DNA of 64,000 nucleotides from Arcobacter lacus (GCF_003063295.1 NZ_MUXF01000001.1:248001-312000), one strand, 5' to 3'; shown: positions 16,478 to 26,494, numbered from the stretch's first letter. Made by a program: numbers and translations. Notes: generated by a model from the sequence alone, not told the origin.

Positions 16478-18287
16478 GTAGGTCCTTATATTTTTCTTTT
16501 ATTATTAAAAATTCATCTAAATTATTCATAAAAATATTTATCAAATTTGGATCAAAATGTTTTCCCTTTTCTTCATCAAAAAGTTCAAGTATTTTTTCTA
16601 TACTCCAAGCTTTTTTATAAACTCTTTCACTACTTAAAGCATCGAAAACATCTGCTATTGCAGTAATTCTTCCAAATATATGTATTTCTTCACCTTTTAA
16701 TCCTAAAGGATATCCTGTTCCATCCCATCTTTCATGATGAGTATAAGAAACAATGCCTGCTGCTTTTAAAGTTTCTCTTTTTGAATTTTTTAAAATATTA
16801 AAACCTATTTGAGTATGTGTTTTCATAATTTCCCATTCTTCAGCAGTTAATTTTCCAGGTTTATTTAATATTGCATCAGGAATACCTATTTTTCCGATAT
16901 CATGCATAGGTGAAGCCATAAAAAGTATATTTACATCTTTATAATCCAAACCTGATTTCTGTGCTAAAAGTTTTGAGTATTCGGCAACTCTTTTTACATG
17001 ATATCCTGTTTCAGAACTTCTCGTTTCTCCAATTTCGCCTAGCTTATATATTATTTCTCTTTGTGTATCTTCTAACTCATCATGTAAATTCTCAATTTCT
17101 GTTATATCATGACTTATTGCCATATATTCAATTACTCTATTTTCTTTATCTTTTAAAGGAAATATCGTCATATTTAAATGAAAAATTTGTTTATTTTTAT
17201 TCAAATATGAATTTTCACCTTTCCAAATCTTCTCATCAAACATTTCATCTGCTTTTGATTTTTTCTGTTTTAATAAATTTATATATTCAAAAATAAAATA
17301 ATTTTTTCCTATTAATTCATCTTTTGTAAATCCACTAATATTATAAAAAGCTTCATTTGCATAAGTTATATTTTTGTTAAGATCCATTCTAAGAATAATA
17401 TTACTTTCATCTATTGCTTCTTTATAGGCGTTTACAGTTCTAATTGATTCATTTAAATCTGAAACACTTTTTTGTGTTAAATTTTCAAAATAATTTTTTG
17501 ATATTTCTAAATCTGTTATGTCATTTGATAAAGATATAAACTCTAAGATATTTTCATCTAAATCTAAAATTGGTTTTACTATTAAATCAACAAAATATTC
17601 TCTTCCATCTTTAGAAATATTCTTTATACGACCTTGCCAAGATTTTTTTTCACCTTTTATTTTTTTCCACATATCTTTAAAAATAGTTTTATCCATTAAA
17701 GGATGATTTATAATGCTGTGTGGTTTTCCTAAAATTTCTTCTTTTGTATATCCAGAAATTTTTTCAAAAGGTTCATTAATATATGTTATAATTCCATCAA
17801 TTGTAGCTTTTGATATAATTGATCTTTCATCTACAATATCTTTATACTGTTTTAAAGTATTGTAAATTTCTTTATTTTCTTTTTCTAAATATATATTTTT
17901 TGAGATACTAAAAAGTGTTTCACTTAAAGCATAAAGATTTAGTGGTTTAGTTAAATATCCTGCTACATTTAATTTAATTGCTTCGAATAAATAATCCGTG
18001 TCATTAAATGCTGTCACAAAAACAATAGGAATATTTGAATTTATTTCCTTAATTGCTTCGACCATTTTTATACCATTCATAATAGGCATTTGAATATCAG
18101 CTATAATCAAATCAGGTTGATTTTCTTTGAATAAATCAAGTCCTTCTTGTCCATTTTTTGCAACAAATAGTCTTTCAACTTTTCTTTCTAAAAAATACTC
18201 TAATTCCTCTCTTGTATTATCATTATCTTCAACATATAGAACTTTTGTTTTTTTTAAATAGAAAAAATAATCTTGAGTTTTTTTCAT
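16458..18287 (-). CDS. Response regulator with two PAS domains and HD-GYP c-di-GMP phosphodiesterase
   Basis: The 609-residue cytoplasmic protein has, in order: a receiver domain (phospho-acceptor Asp64 in 'LIIADIQMP', Lys in 'YLTKPL'), PAS 1 (about 155-265), PAS 2 (about 290-400) and an HD-GYP domain. The last has 'MHDIGKIGIP' and 'HHERWDGTGYPLG', which hold the metal ligands and the GYP signature. Such proteins hydrolyse cyclic di-GMP and typically affect motility, biofilm or sensory output. It overlaps the Cache kinase gene by 20 nt, which argues that phosphorylation by that kinase controls the phosphodiesterase. All visible active-site residues are intact. The PAS ligands are unknown. Confidence 0.9.
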   Translation of the reverse strand: MKKTQDYFFYLKKTKVLYVEDNDNTREELEYFLERKVERLFVAKNGQEGLDLFKENQPDLIIADIQMPIMNGIKMVEAIKEINSNIPIVFVTAFNDTDYLFEAIKLNVAGYLTKPLNLYALSETLFSISKNIYLEKENKEIYNTLKQYKDIVDERSIISKATIDGIITYINEPFEKISGYTKEEILGKPHSIINHPLMDKTIFKDMWKKIKGEKKSWQGRIKNISKDGREYFVDLIVKPILDLDENILEFISLSNDITDLEISKNYFENLTQKSVSDLNESIRTVNAYKEAIDESNIILRMDLNKNITYANEAFYNISGFTKDELIGKNYFIFEYINLLKQKKSKADEMFDEKIWKGENSYLNKNKQIFHLNMTIFPLKDKENRVIEYMAISHDITEIENLHDELEDTQREIIYKLGEIGETRSSETGYHVKRVAEYSKLLAQKSGLDYKDVNILFMASPMHDIGKIGIPDAILNKPGKLTAEEWEIMKTHTQIGFNILKNSKRETLKAAGIVSYTHHERWDGTGYPLGLKGEEIHIFGRITAIADVFDALSSERVYKKAWSIEKILELFDEEKGKHFDPNLINIFMNNLDEFLIIKEKYKDLHEKFEH

Positions 18288-18367
18288 ATTTGACCTTAAT
18301 TATAAATGCTCTTTTAAGATTATTATACAACAATTATAACTAAAAATATGGAAAAATAATTTTGATA

Positions 18368-18398
18368 GAAAAAAGTTAGGTAATTATTTACCTAACTT
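18368..18398 (-). terminator. Rho-independent terminator of ftsH
   Basis: A perfect 11-bp stem, AAGTTAGGTAA / TTACCTAACTT (18373-18383 and 18388-18398) with a 4-nt loop, is followed on the minus strand by a T run. It lies just after the ftsH stop at 18407. Confidence 0.88.
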
Positions 18399-18406
18399 AA
18401 AATATA

Positions 18407-20398
18407 TTATTCTTTTGTCTCTTCTTCTTTTACATCTTCATCTTTGATAGCTTCAGTATGTAAGTCTTCATCTTCAAAAACAGTTCCACCATTTTCTTTG
18501 ATAATTTCTCTTACTCTTTCACCTGTAATTACTTCTATATCTAATAATTCTGCTGTCATTTGCTCAATTGCTGCACTATTATCTCTTAATGCTTGTAAAA
18601 CAATTTCATATCTTTCATTTAATACTGTTTTTACGTGAGTATCAAGTTCTTTTGCCATAGCATCTGAATAATCTTTTTGAGTTTGTCCACCTAAAAATTG
18701 ATTTGTTCTTTTTTCTAAAACCATCAATCCAGCAATATCACTCATACCATAAATAGTTGCCATTGATTTTATAATTCCAGTTGCTCTTTCTAAGTCATTT
18801 CCAGCACCAGTACTAATTTCACCAATAAACACTTGTTCTGCTGCTCGTCCACCTAATAAAACATCAACTTCAGCAAGTAATTCATGTTTTTGCATCAAAT
18901 ATTTATTCTCTTCTGGAGTATTAAGTGTATATCCAAGTGCAGCAAGTCCTCTTGGAACAATAGATACTTTATTTACTTTATTTGCACCTTTTGTAATCTC
19001 AGCAATTAAAGCATGTCCACTTTCGTGATATGCTACGATCTTTCTCTCTTTTGGAGAAATTCTTCTTGATTTTTTTTCAAGTCCAGCAATTTGTCTTTCA
19101 ACTGCTTCTTTAAAATCTTCTGGTCCTACTTCATTTTTTGAAGCACGTCCAGCTAAAAGAGCAGCTTCATTTACAATATTTGCTAAGTCAGCTCCTGCAA
19201 GTCCAGCTGTCATTTTTGCAACTTCTTTTAAATCTACATTTTTACCTAATTTTACATCTTTGATATGTACATTTAAAATTTCAATTCTTCCTTCATAATC
19301 AGGTTTATCAACTAAAACTTGTCTATCAAATCTTCCTGGTCTTAAAAGTGCTGGGTCAAGAACTTCTGGTCTATTTGTTGCAGCTAATACAATAACAGGT
19401 GCATGTTCAGTTGAGAATCCATCCATTTCAGCTAAAAGCTGATTTAATGTTTGCTCTCTTTCATCATTTCCACCCATTGGTCCACCACTTGCTCTACTTT
19501 TACCAATAGCATCAATCTCATCTATAAATATAATTGCAGGAGCAACTTTTTTAGCTTGTTCAAATAAATCTCGTACTCTTGAAGCTCCAACTCCAACAAA
19601 CATCTCTATAAATGCTGAACCAGAAACTGATAAAAATTCAACATTTGCTTCACCTGCAACTGCTTTTGCTAAAAGTGTTTTCCCTGTACCTGGAGGTCCT
19701 ACTAATAAAACACCTTTTGGAATTTGAGCTCCAAGTCTTACATATCTATCTGGAGATTTTAAGAAATCAACAACTTCTTGAACTTCTTCTTTTGCTTCTT
19801 TATTTCCAGCCATATCATCAAATTTTACATTTGGTTTTTCAGAATTTATCATCTTTTTTGATGAACCAATTCCAAGGATTCCTCCTGAACCACCACCCAT
19901 AGATTTTTGCATTCTTTTTGCAATAAACATCCAAATAGCAAAGAAAATAAAGATTGGTAAAACCCAACCGAATAAAATATCAGCTAGAATATTTTCTTCA
20001 TTTATTCCACCATAACCAATATTGTTTTTTTCTAATTCAGTAATCAAAGTTTCATCAGGTATTACTCGTCTAGCTGTATAAGTTATAACTTGTCCACCTT
20101 CATTTTTAGAAATTGCTCTAATTTGAGTATTTCCAATACCTACATATTCAATTTTTCCTGCACTAATTAATTTTTTCAAATCTGAATAAGCAATTGTTTT
20201 ATTTGAACTTTGACCAAATGCTTGAACATTAGAGTTTGACACTCCCATAGTTTCGTCAGAAAAAATAGTTTTAAATGCAAATATTGTAACTATTGCAAAA
20301 ATTACAAATATTAAAATTGGATTATTGTTAAAAAAATTATTGTTATTATCGTTGTTATTGATATTGTTATTATCATTTTGTTGTTGTTTTTTTGACAT
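18407..20398 (-). CDS. ftsH: ATP-dependent zinc metalloprotease FtsH
   Basis: FtsH is the membrane-anchored AAA+ protease that degrades misfolded membrane proteins and selected regulators. The 663-residue protein has two membrane helices (about 28-46 and 140-160) around a periplasmic domain. The AAA module has Walker A GPPGTGKT (234-241), Walker B FIDEIDA and the second region of homology. The peptidase has HESGH (458-462). Length is typical. An odd feature is the Asn-rich N-terminus: of residues 8-26, fourteen are Asn, encoded by AAT/AAC repeats that could vary in length by slippage. It lies 4 nt downstream of prmA in an apparent operon and has a strong terminator. Confidence 0.98.
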   Translation of the reverse strand: MSKKQQQNDNNNINNNDNNNNFFNNNPILIFVIFAIVTIFAFKTIFSDETMGVSNSNVQAFGQSSNKTIAYSDLKKLISAGKIEYVGIGNTQIRAISKNEGGQVITYTARRVIPDETLITELEKNNIGYGGINEENILADILFGWVLPIFIFFAIWMFIAKRMQKSMGGGSGGILGIGSSKKMINSEKPNVKFDDMAGNKEAKEEVQEVVDFLKSPDRYVRLGAQIPKGVLLVGPPGTGKTLLAKAVAGEANVEFLSVSGSAFIEMFVGVGASRVRDLFEQAKKVAPAIIFIDEIDAIGKSRASGGPMGGNDEREQTLNQLLAEMDGFSTEHAPVIVLAATNRPEVLDPALLRPGRFDRQVLVDKPDYEGRIEILNVHIKDVKLGKNVDLKEVAKMTAGLAGADLANIVNEAALLAGRASKNEVGPEDFKEAVERQIAGLEKKSRRISPKERKIVAYHESGHALIAEITKGANKVNKVSIVPRGLAALGYTLNTPEENKYLMQKHELLAEVDVLLGGRAAEQVFIGEISTGAGNDLERATGIIKSMATIYGMSDIAGLMVLEKRTNQFLGGQTQKDYSDAMAKELDTHVKTVLNERYEIVLQALRDNSAAIEQMTAELLDIEVITGERVREIIKENGGTVFEDEDLHTEAIKDEDVKEEETKE

Positions 20399-20402
20399 TT
20401 AA

Positions 20403-21221
20403 CTAAGACTCCTTATTCTTTTTAAATATTGCAGTTATCCATTCATTTTTATGAATAACTTTTATAACTTCTAAATCTTTAAATTTATTTAATACTCTAT
20501 TCTCATGTTTATCTAAAATACCTGAAATAATCAGTAAGCCATCAGGATTTAAAGATTTTTTTAAATCATTTGCTATCATAACTAAAACATCTGCTACTAT
20601 ATTTGCTATTACAACATCATAAGTTTTTGTTGATTTATTTATAGAACCAACCCAACTATCATTAAATTTAGTATTATTTAATTCAAAATTTGATTTTGTA
20701 TCTACTATACAAACTTCATCTGTATCACAAATATCAACTACACAACCTTTTTTAGCTGCAGCAATTGCTAAAATACCACTTCCAGTTCCTACATCTAAAA
20801 CCGTTTGTTTTTCTTTCACAAATTCATCTATTGCTTCTATACAAGAAGAAGTTGTTTCATGATGTCCTGAACCAAAAGATAATGCAGGGTCAATTATAAT
20901 ATCAATTTTATTATCTTTTTTTTCTTCCCAAGACGGACGAATAAAAAAATTCCCAACTTCAACTGATTTAACAGATTTTTGGTACTCTTTTATCCAATCA
21001 ATATTCTCTTTTTTTTCATAAATTATTTCACATTTTACATCTAAAGCTTCAGAAAATCTCTCTATTCCAAACTTTAAATCATCTAGTTCATCTTCACTTC
21101 TAATAATTATACAACCATCATTTTCTTCAAAAGCATCTTCAGTTAATGACTCAAGTAGTTCTAAAAAAAGTTCGTAATTTTTTTTTGGTTTAAGCACCAA
21201 TTCAAAATAGTATTTAGACAA
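20403..21221 (-). CDS. prmA: Ribosomal protein L11 methyltransferase
   Basis: PrmA trimethylates ribosomal protein L11 using S-adenosylmethionine. The 272-residue protein has an N-terminal L11-binding domain and a class I methyltransferase core with the SAM motif 'VLDVGTGSGILAIAAAKKG', preceded by the PrmA-typical 'DPALSFGSGHHETTSSCIEA' and followed by 'DVVIANIVADVL' (acceptor-site N-I-x-A). Length is slightly below that of the enterobacterial enzyme. The gene is 4 nt upstream of ftsH; the two are probably co-transcribed. Confidence 0.95.
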   Translation of the reverse strand: MSKYYFELVLKPKKNYELFLELLESLTEDAFEENDGCIIIRSEDELDDLKFGIERFSEALDVKCEIIYEKKENIDWIKEYQKSVKSVEVGNFFIRPSWEEKKDNKIDIIIDPALSFGSGHHETTSSCIEAIDEFVKEKQTVLDVGTGSGILAIAAAKKGCVVDICDTDEVCIVDTKSNFELNNTKFNDSWVGSINKSTKTYDVVIANIVADVLVMIANDLKKSLNPDGLLIISGILDKHENRVLNKFKDLEVIKVIHKNEWITAIFKKNKES

Positions 21222-21302
21222 ATATTTCCTTTACAAAATACATTTTTACTTTTAAAAAGTGCAATATTCTATCGAAATAACTTTTTAATTCAATTAAAGT
21301 TA

Positions 21303-22232
21303 TTAAAAAAAGTTTTCTATCATATCTCTCATAACATCAACTTCACTAACTTTGTTTACAATATCTCGAAACTCATTAGCTCCTGTGTAACCTTTTGAAT
21401 ATGAATGTAAAAGTTTTCTAAACATTATAGCACCATGATTCCCATGAAAATTTATCATAGAATCAAAATGTTCTAAAATAATCTCTTTTTTCATTTCATT
21501 TGAGATATCTTCAATTCCATGTTTTAGTTGATAAAATACCCAAGGTTTTCCAATAGCACCTCGTCCTATCATCACTCCGTTTGCTTTTGTATATTCTAAA
21601 ACTTCTTTAGCTTTTGCATAATCTTTAATATCACCATTTGCAATAACTGGAATTGAAATAGCTTCTTTCATCTGTTTTATTGCATCATAATCAACTGGAG
21701 CTTTATATTTCCCAGCTCGTGTTCTTCCATGAACAGATACAAAATCAACACCACAAGCTTCAACTGCTTTTCCAATTTCAACTGGAATTTTTTCATTTAC
21801 TCCAAGTCTTACTTTTGCACTTGTATATTGTTTTTTAGAGTATTTTTTTACTGTACTTAAAATCTCTTCAAGTTTTTTTAAATCTCCTAAAAGATTTGAA
21901 CCAGAGCCATGATTAAAAACTTTTGGAGCAGGACATCCACAATTTAAATCAATTCCATCAATGCCTTCAACATCATTTAAAATTTCAACTGCAGCTTTAA
22001 CTAAATCAACACTATTTCCTGCAATTTGTACAAAATATGGATCTTCAGTAGGAGATTTTTCTACCATTTTAAGTGTTCTTGCACTTTTATATACTAAAGC
22101 ATTTGAACTAATCATTTCTGAAATAGTTAAATCAGCACCAAATTTTTTAACAACACTTCTAAAAGGTAAATCTGTATAACCTGCAAGTGGTGCTAACACC
22201 ACTAAAGGTCTTGTAAAGTCGAGTTTATTCAT
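21303..22232 (-). CDS. dusB: tRNA-dihydrouridine synthase (DusB-like)
   Basis: This FMN-dependent enzyme reduces specific uridines of tRNA to dihydrouridine. The 309-residue protein has 'PLAGYTDLPFR' at the N-terminus, the catalytic Cys in 'GIDLNCGCPAPKV', 'VHGRTRAGKY' and the FMN-binding 'IPVIANGDI' with 'GVMIGRGAIGKPW'. Campylobacterota usually carry one Dus of the B type, so I assign DusB, though the exact target position is not readable from sequence. It starts immediately (1 nt) after the stop of the upstream membrane-protein gene, suggesting one transcript. Confidence 0.92.
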   Translation of the reverse strand: MNKLDFTRPLVVLAPLAGYTDLPFRSVVKKFGADLTISEMISSNALVYKSARTLKMVEKSPTEDPYFVQIAGNSVDLVKAAVEILNDVEGIDGIDLNCGCPAPKVFNHGSGSNLLGDLKKLEEILSTVKKYSKKQYTSAKVRLGVNEKIPVEIGKAVEACGVDFVSVHGRTRAGKYKAPVDYDAIKQMKEAISIPVIANGDIKDYAKAKEVLEYTKANGVMIGRGAIGKPWVFYQLKHGIEDISNEMKKEIILEHFDSMINFHGNHGAIMFRKLLHSYSKGYTGANEFRDIVNKVSEVDVMRDMIENFF

Positions 22233-23240
22233 TTATTTATATGATAGAGTTTCTACATTATATTTTTTTCCAGCATCTTTTAAATCTAAAAGTGCTTTAA
22301 AAGGAAGGAACTCATTTTCTTGTGTATTTGCTAATACTTCTCTTAATTTATCAATCATTTCAAACTCACATAAGACATGTAAATATGCTGTAGTTGCTTC
22401 ATCATTTTCAGATGATAGTTTTTCGAAAATTGAGATGATTTCATCTGGATTTAATATTTTTTCATAAGTTTTTGCTAAATTTAAATAATCTTTTTTATCA
22501 AAATTAAGCTCTTTTACTAATGCTAAAATTTCTTCTTGAGTAAACCCAAATTCATTATTTAAAGCATCTTTTTCAAAAAGTTTTTGAGCTAACTCTTTAT
22601 CTAATTTAATATTTTTATAAAGTTTTTTAATTGTAGTCATAGTTTTTTCACTTAAAACTTTTAAGAAAGCTTTTTTAACTACATCAAAAGAGTAATTTTC
22701 TGGTTTTTTTATAACATCAACTGCAAAATCAACTTGTTCTTCTATTTTATTTAAAAGATTTTGTTTTGCTAAATCAGAATTTTCATTTAATTTTACAGAT
22801 TTAACAAATTTTCCTTTATTTATATCTTGTACAGCTGCAACAGTTTTATTTAAATCTTCATTTAAAGAAGTAAAAGTTTCAGATTTAACAGATATATTAA
22901 GTTGAGATAAAACAGCAAATAATTCTTTGAATTTTTTTGTTCTAAATTTTGCATTATTATCTTTTCCAAGTAATTGAGAATTTATAAACTCTATCATTGT
23001 TTCATGGTCTTTTGATACTGCCCATTTTTTAAAGAAATCGCATGCAGCATAAAAAAATAAATGTAAATATGTAGCTATTGCTAAAAACAAGAATGGTAAA
23101 ATAATCCAAACTGAAACTGGTAAAATTTGACTATATCCAAATAGTGAAATTTCGTAATCACCTAACTCTAAACTATATAAAAATCCAAATAACAAAATAG
23201 CTAAAATTACAGTAGAAACAATATATCTTTTAAGCCCCAT
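22233..23240 (-). CDS. Two-helix membrane protein of unknown function
   Basis: I do not recognise this 335-residue protein. It has two membrane segments near the N-terminus (about 8-25 and 42-68) and then a roughly 260-residue hydrophilic, Lys/Glu-rich, mostly helical cytoplasmic domain with no catalytic motif I can see. The soluble part has repeated helix pairs ('FEKDALNNEFGFTQEEILA', 'IISIFEKLSSENDEATTAYL') that suggest a scaffold or TPR-like fold. It has an AAGGAGA ribosome-binding site and directly precedes dusB with no gap. It is likely a lineage-specific conserved protein, but its role is open. Confidence 0.7.
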   Translation of the reverse strand: MGLKRYIVSTVILAILLFGFLYSLELGDYEISLFGYSQILPVSVWIILPFLFLAIATYLHLFFYAACDFFKKWAVSKDHETMIEFINSQLLGKDNNAKFRTKKFKELFAVLSQLNISVKSETFTSLNEDLNKTVAAVQDINKGKFVKSVKLNENSDLAKQNLLNKIEEQVDFAVDVIKKPENYSFDVVKKAFLKVLSEKTMTTIKKLYKNIKLDKELAQKLFEKDALNNEFGFTQEEILALVKELNFDKKDYLNLAKTYEKILNPDEIISIFEKLSSENDEATTAYLHVLCEFEMIDKLREVLANTQENEFLPFKALLDLKDAGKKYNVETLSYK

Positions 23241-23299
23241 CTTATCTCCTTTTAGAACTTCTTTTTTTTAAGTTTTGATTATACAAAAATGTTTATAAA

Positions 23300-23755
23300 T
23301 TACTTATGATATGGATGATTATTTTGAATACATAAGCTTCTAAATATCTGCTCAGTTAAAACAACATTTGCCACTTTATGAGCCATTGTTAAATCACTTA
23401 GTGAAATTACACTATCACACTTATTTAAAAACTCTCTTTGAAATCCATACGCACCACCAATAAAAAAATTAACTTCATTTTTATTATCAATTAATGATGA
23501 AAAGGCATAAGTATCAACTCTTTTGCCTAAAACATCAAGTGCAATGTTATAACCTTTTAACAAAGGTTCATATGTTTGAGAATATGCAAGTTGAGACTCT
23601 TTTTCTCCAATAGTTTGGGCTTTTGCTATATTTTTATTAAATATATAATGAACTTCAACTTTTGCATATTTTGACGACATTTTTATAAACTCTTTTATAA
23701 TTTGGTCAAAATTATCAGCTGTTGGTTTTAATATTGCATAAATATTAATTTTCAT
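23300..23755 (-). CDS. rlmH: 23S rRNA (pseudouridine1915-N3)-methyltransferase
   Basis: RlmH methylates pseudouridine 1915 in helix 69 of 23S rRNA. I set the start at the ATG 23755-23753 (MKINIYAIL), which gives 151 residues, the usual family length. It overlaps the thiE stop by 11 nt; the frame extends upstream to 23779 without a better signal. SPOUT-fold motifs are present: 'NFFIGGAYGFQREFLNKCD' (SAM-binding knot, slightly divergent) and the C-terminal 'RSLCIQNNHPYHK', highly typical of RlmH. It is the last gene of an accD-thiE-rlmH group. Confidence 0.94.
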   Translation of the reverse strand: MKINIYAILKPTADNFDQIIKEFIKMSSKYAKVEVHYIFNKNIAKAQTIGEKESQLAYSQTYEPLLKGYNIALDVLGKRVDTYAFSSLIDNKNEVNFFIGGAYGFQREFLNKCDSVISLSDLTMAHKVANVVLTEQIFRSLCIQNNHPYHK

Positions 23756-24356
23756 CAAAAAATCCACTTCCAACAACATTAAATTTTACATTTAAAATCT
23801 TATCTTCTATTTTTACGCCACCAATAGCACAAACTGAATGTTTAGAAATTTTTGCTAAATAACTGATTTTTTCACCTAAAATATTGCTTACATCTTTTGT
23901 ATTAGTTTGTTTATAAGCTCCAAGACCAATCATATCTAAGTTCAATTCATTTGCTTCTAAAATCTCTATTTCATTGTGAGTTGAAAGTCCAAGTAGTTTA
24001 TCTTTGATTTTAATTCTTACAAGTTTTATAGCAAGATTTTTATCTTTATGAATTTTTTCTAAGTCTTCTTGACCTAAGTGTAAACCATCTGCAAAATCTA
24101 TAAGTTCTATTTTATCATTTACAATTATTGGGATATTCAATTTTGATTTAAAATATAAAAGATTTATTTTTTGTTCTTCCAAAGATGAAATTTTATCTCT
24201 ATATTGGATAATTTTTACATCTTTTTTTCTACATAAATCAACAAAAGTTTCTAAAGAAATATTTTTTTTAAGTAGCGTTTCATAATCACATAAAACATAT
24301 AAGTAGTTGAAAGCTTCAAGTTTAAAACCCAAAGCTTTTTCTAAATTTGAAATCAT
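23745..24356 (-). CDS. thiE: Thiamine-phosphate synthase family protein
   Basis: ThiE joins the pyrimidine and thiazole phosphates to make thiamine phosphate. The 203-residue TIM-barrel protein has 'KIIQYRDKISS' (pyrophosphate contact), 'IPIIVNDKIELIDFADGLHLGQED' and 'VCAIGGVKIED', all ThiE/TenI motifs in order. Because ThiE and the thiazole tautomerase TenI share these, the exact activity is less certain; the VND...GLHLGQ pattern favours ThiE. It lies 3 nt after accD and overlaps rlmH by 11 nt. No TPP riboswitch is visible upstream. Confidence 0.8.
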   Translation of the reverse strand: MISNLEKALGFKLEAFNYLYVLCDYETLLKKNISLETFVDLCRKKDVKIIQYRDKISSLEEQKINLLYFKSKLNIPIIVNDKIELIDFADGLHLGQEDLEKIHKDKNLAIKLVRIKIKDKLLGLSTHNEIEILEANELNLDMIGLGAYKQTNTKDVSNILGEKISYLAKISKHSVCAIGGVKIEDKILNVKFNVVGSGFFDEN

Positions 24357-24359
24357 TTA

Positions 24360-25223
24360 TTAACTAATTTTTTCTCTTTGAAACATTGTTAATAAATCTG
24401 TCAAAGTTTGCTTCATCTTAGATCTATTAACAACCATATCAATAGAACCTTTTTCAAGTAAAAATTCTGCTCTTTGGAAACCTTCTGGTAAATCTGCACC
24501 AATTGTTTGCTTAATAACTCTTTGTCCTGCAAATCCAATTAATGCTCCTGGCTCAGCCATAATAATATCACCTAAAAAAGCAAATGAAGCAGAAACTCCT
24601 CCCATTGTAGGATCTGTTAAAATAGAGATATATGGAAGTTTTGCATGATCAAGTTTTTTAAGTGCTGCAGAAGTTTTTGCCATTTGCATTAAAGCAAAAG
24701 TTGATTCTTGCATTCTAGCTCCTCCAGAAGCTGATACAATAATTAAACCTTGCTCTTTTTCAATAGCTCTATTTACAGCTCTTACTATCTTCTCACCTTC
24801 AACACTTCCTAAACTTCCACCCATAAAAGAAAAATCAAAAACTACCATTTGAACAGGAATTGAATTTATAGTACATTCTCCACTTACAACAGAAGATGTT
24901 CTTCCTGTTTTATCAAAAGCTTCCTCAACTCTTTTTTTATAAGAAGTTTTATCTACAAATTTTAAAGGGTCATTTGGTTTTAAATCTGCATCAAATTCAA
25001 CAAAACTATTTTCATCAGATAGAATTTCTATTCTTCTTTTTGCACCAATTCTCATATGGAAACTACATTTGGGGCAAACATTATCTTGATTTTCTACCTC
25101 TTTAAAAAACATTAATGCACTACAATTTGGACATTTTATCCAGTGAGTTGGTGCATCTTTTTTTGTTGGTTGTTCTTTTTTACTATCAAAAGATATTTTG
25201 CTAAACAAGTTTTTTAAATCCAT
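24360..25223 (-). CDS. accD: Acetyl-CoA carboxylase carboxyltransferase subunit beta
   Basis: AccD pairs with AccA to move the carboxyl group from biotin to acetyl-CoA, the first step of fatty acid synthesis. I choose the ATG at 25223-25221, 5 nt after AAAGGAG, giving 287 residues; an upstream ATG at 25250 would lie inside the hairpin element and is unlikely. A four-Cys zinc ribbon, '[12 protein letters not shown]' and 'VCPKCSFHM', is followed by the crotonase-like core with '[10 protein letters not shown]', '[12 protein letters not shown]' and 'GFAGQRVI'. The family match is clear. The ribosome-binding site is part of a perfect 13-bp inverted repeat, which suggests translational control. Confidence 0.97.
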   Translation of the reverse strand: MDLKNLFSKISFDSKKEQPTKKDAPTHWIKCPNCSALMFFKEVENQDNVCPKCSFHMRIGAKRRIEILSDENSFVEFDADLKPNDPLKFVDKTSYKKRVEEAFDKTGRTSSVVSGECTINSIPVQMVVFDFSFMGGSLGSVEGEKIVRAVNRAIEKEQGLIIVSASGGARMQESTFALMQMAKTSAALKKLDHAKLPYISILTDPTMGGVSASFAFLGDIIMAEPGALIGFAGQRVIKQTIGADLPEGFQRAEFLLEKGSIDMVVNRSKMKQTLTDLLTMFQREKIS

Positions 25224-25230
25224 ATATACT

Positions 25231-25263
25231 CCTTTTAAATTGGTTCCCAATTTAAAAGGAACC
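25231..25263 (-). repeat. Palindromic leader element before accD (copy 1)
   Basis: CCTTTTAAATTGG (25231-25243) and CCAATTTAAAAGG (25247-25259) form a perfect 13-bp inverted repeat with a 3-nt loop, flanked by GGAACC (25258-25263). On the minus-strand RNA the 3' arm includes the accD Shine-Dalgarno. A second, nearly identical copy lies at 47881-47911 before ubiE. No T run follows, so it is not a classical terminator. Confidence 0.75.
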
Positions 25264-25284
25264 TTTCTTTTTTTACTATTTTAT

Positions 25285-26493
25285 TTAAAGATTTTTAAAT
25301 TTCTCTAATTCATCTAATTTTTCCCAAGGATAATCACTTTGTCCTACTTGTCCACGTGCAGCAACATCTGCATAAAGGAAAGTATCAACACTTGGTTTAT
25401 CCAAAGCAAATTTTTGTGTAATCCATCTTGGTGTTAATGGGAAATTTTCCATAACAAAAGCTGATAATACATCATCATTATGTTTTGTATAAGTTCCCAT
25501 TGTATCAACAGCAACTGATGTTGGACGTGCAACTCCAATAGCATAAGATATTTGAACTATTGCTTTTTTAGCAAGTCCAGAAGCAACTATATGTTTTGCT
25601 ATCCATCTTGCAGCATAAAGTCCACTTCTATCAACTTTAGTGTAATCTTTACTACTTTGTGCTCCACCACCAATAGGTGCATATCCACCAAAAGAATCAA
25701 CAATCAGTTTTCTTCCTGTTAAACCACTATCATGTAATGATGAGTGATTTACATATCTTCCTGTTGGATTTATATGAATAATTGTACTATTTTTATCATA
25801 CAATTTATCAGGTAATCCAGAGTTGTCAATTAAGCCTTGAATCAATGTTCTTACTTCTTCAATTGGCATTCCTTCAACAGAAGGAGCACTTACAACTATT
25901 GTATGAATTTTTTGTGGTTTACAATTTTCAAAATTCTCTTTTGTACCATAATCAACAGTAACTTGAGTTTTTATATCAACCCCTAATTTTTGATTATTTT
26001 TTAAAGCATAATTATAAACTGTATCACAAAGTTTTCTTGCATAAACTATTGCTGCAGGCATAAATTCATCTGCTTCATTTGAAGCAAATCCAAACATAAT
26101 TCCTTGATCACCTGCTCCAATTTCTCCAGTTGTTTGGTCAACTCCTTGAGAAATATCAGGACTTTGCTGATTTAATAAAACTTGTACTTTTACATCATCA
26201 GGATGAAGTGCTTGTTCTTTTGTAAATGCACTTTTTCCGTCATATCCAATTTTTGCTAATGCATCTTTTACTATTTTTTCATAATCATTTTGTGATAATT
26301 TTGCATTAGATTTTACTTCACCACCAATAACTATGTGTTTTCCAGCTACAAAAACTTCACTTGCAACTCTACTATTATTATCTTCTATTATTAATCTATC
26401 AACTATTGAATCTGCAATAATATCAGCACATTTATCAGGGTGTCCAGGGCTTACTACTTCACTTGTAAATAAGTATTGAGATTTTTTTTCCAT
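25285..26493 (-). CDS. metK: S-adenosylmethionine synthetase
   Basis: MetK makes S-adenosylmethionine from ATP and methionine. From the ATG at 26493-26491 the protein has 402 residues and begins MEKKSQYLFTSEVVSPGHPD, the normal N-terminus. The frame stays open to ATGs at 26505 and 26544, adding up to 17 residues (including KACGK) not expected in the family, so I prefer the inner start, which has GGA 7 nt upstream. Family motifs 'GAGDQGIMFGFA' and 'GGGAQSSKDYTKVDRSG' are present. The upstream region carries four copies of a 10-bp repeat around a small hairpin. It precedes accD by 61 nt. Confidence 0.96.
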   Translation of the reverse strand: MEKKSQYLFTSEVVSPGHPDKCADIIADSIVDRLIIEDNNSRVASEVFVAGKHIVIGGEVKSNAKLSQNDYEKIVKDALAKIGYDGKSAFTKEQALHPDDVKVQVLLNQQSPDISQGVDQTTGEIGAGDQGIMFGFASNEADEFMPAAIVYARKLCDTVYNYALKNNQKLGVDIKTQVTVDYGTKENFENCKPQKIHTIVVSAPSVEGMPIEEVRTLIQGLIDNSGLPDKLYDKNSTIIHINPTGRYVNHSSLHDSGLTGRKLIVDSFGGYAPIGGGAQSSKDYTKVDRSGLYAARWIAKHIVASGLAKKAIVQISYAIGVARPTSVAVDTMGTYTKHNDDVLSAFVMENFPLTPRWITQKFALDKPSVDTFLYADVAARGQVGQSDYPWEKLDELEKFKNL

Positions 26494-26494
26494 T

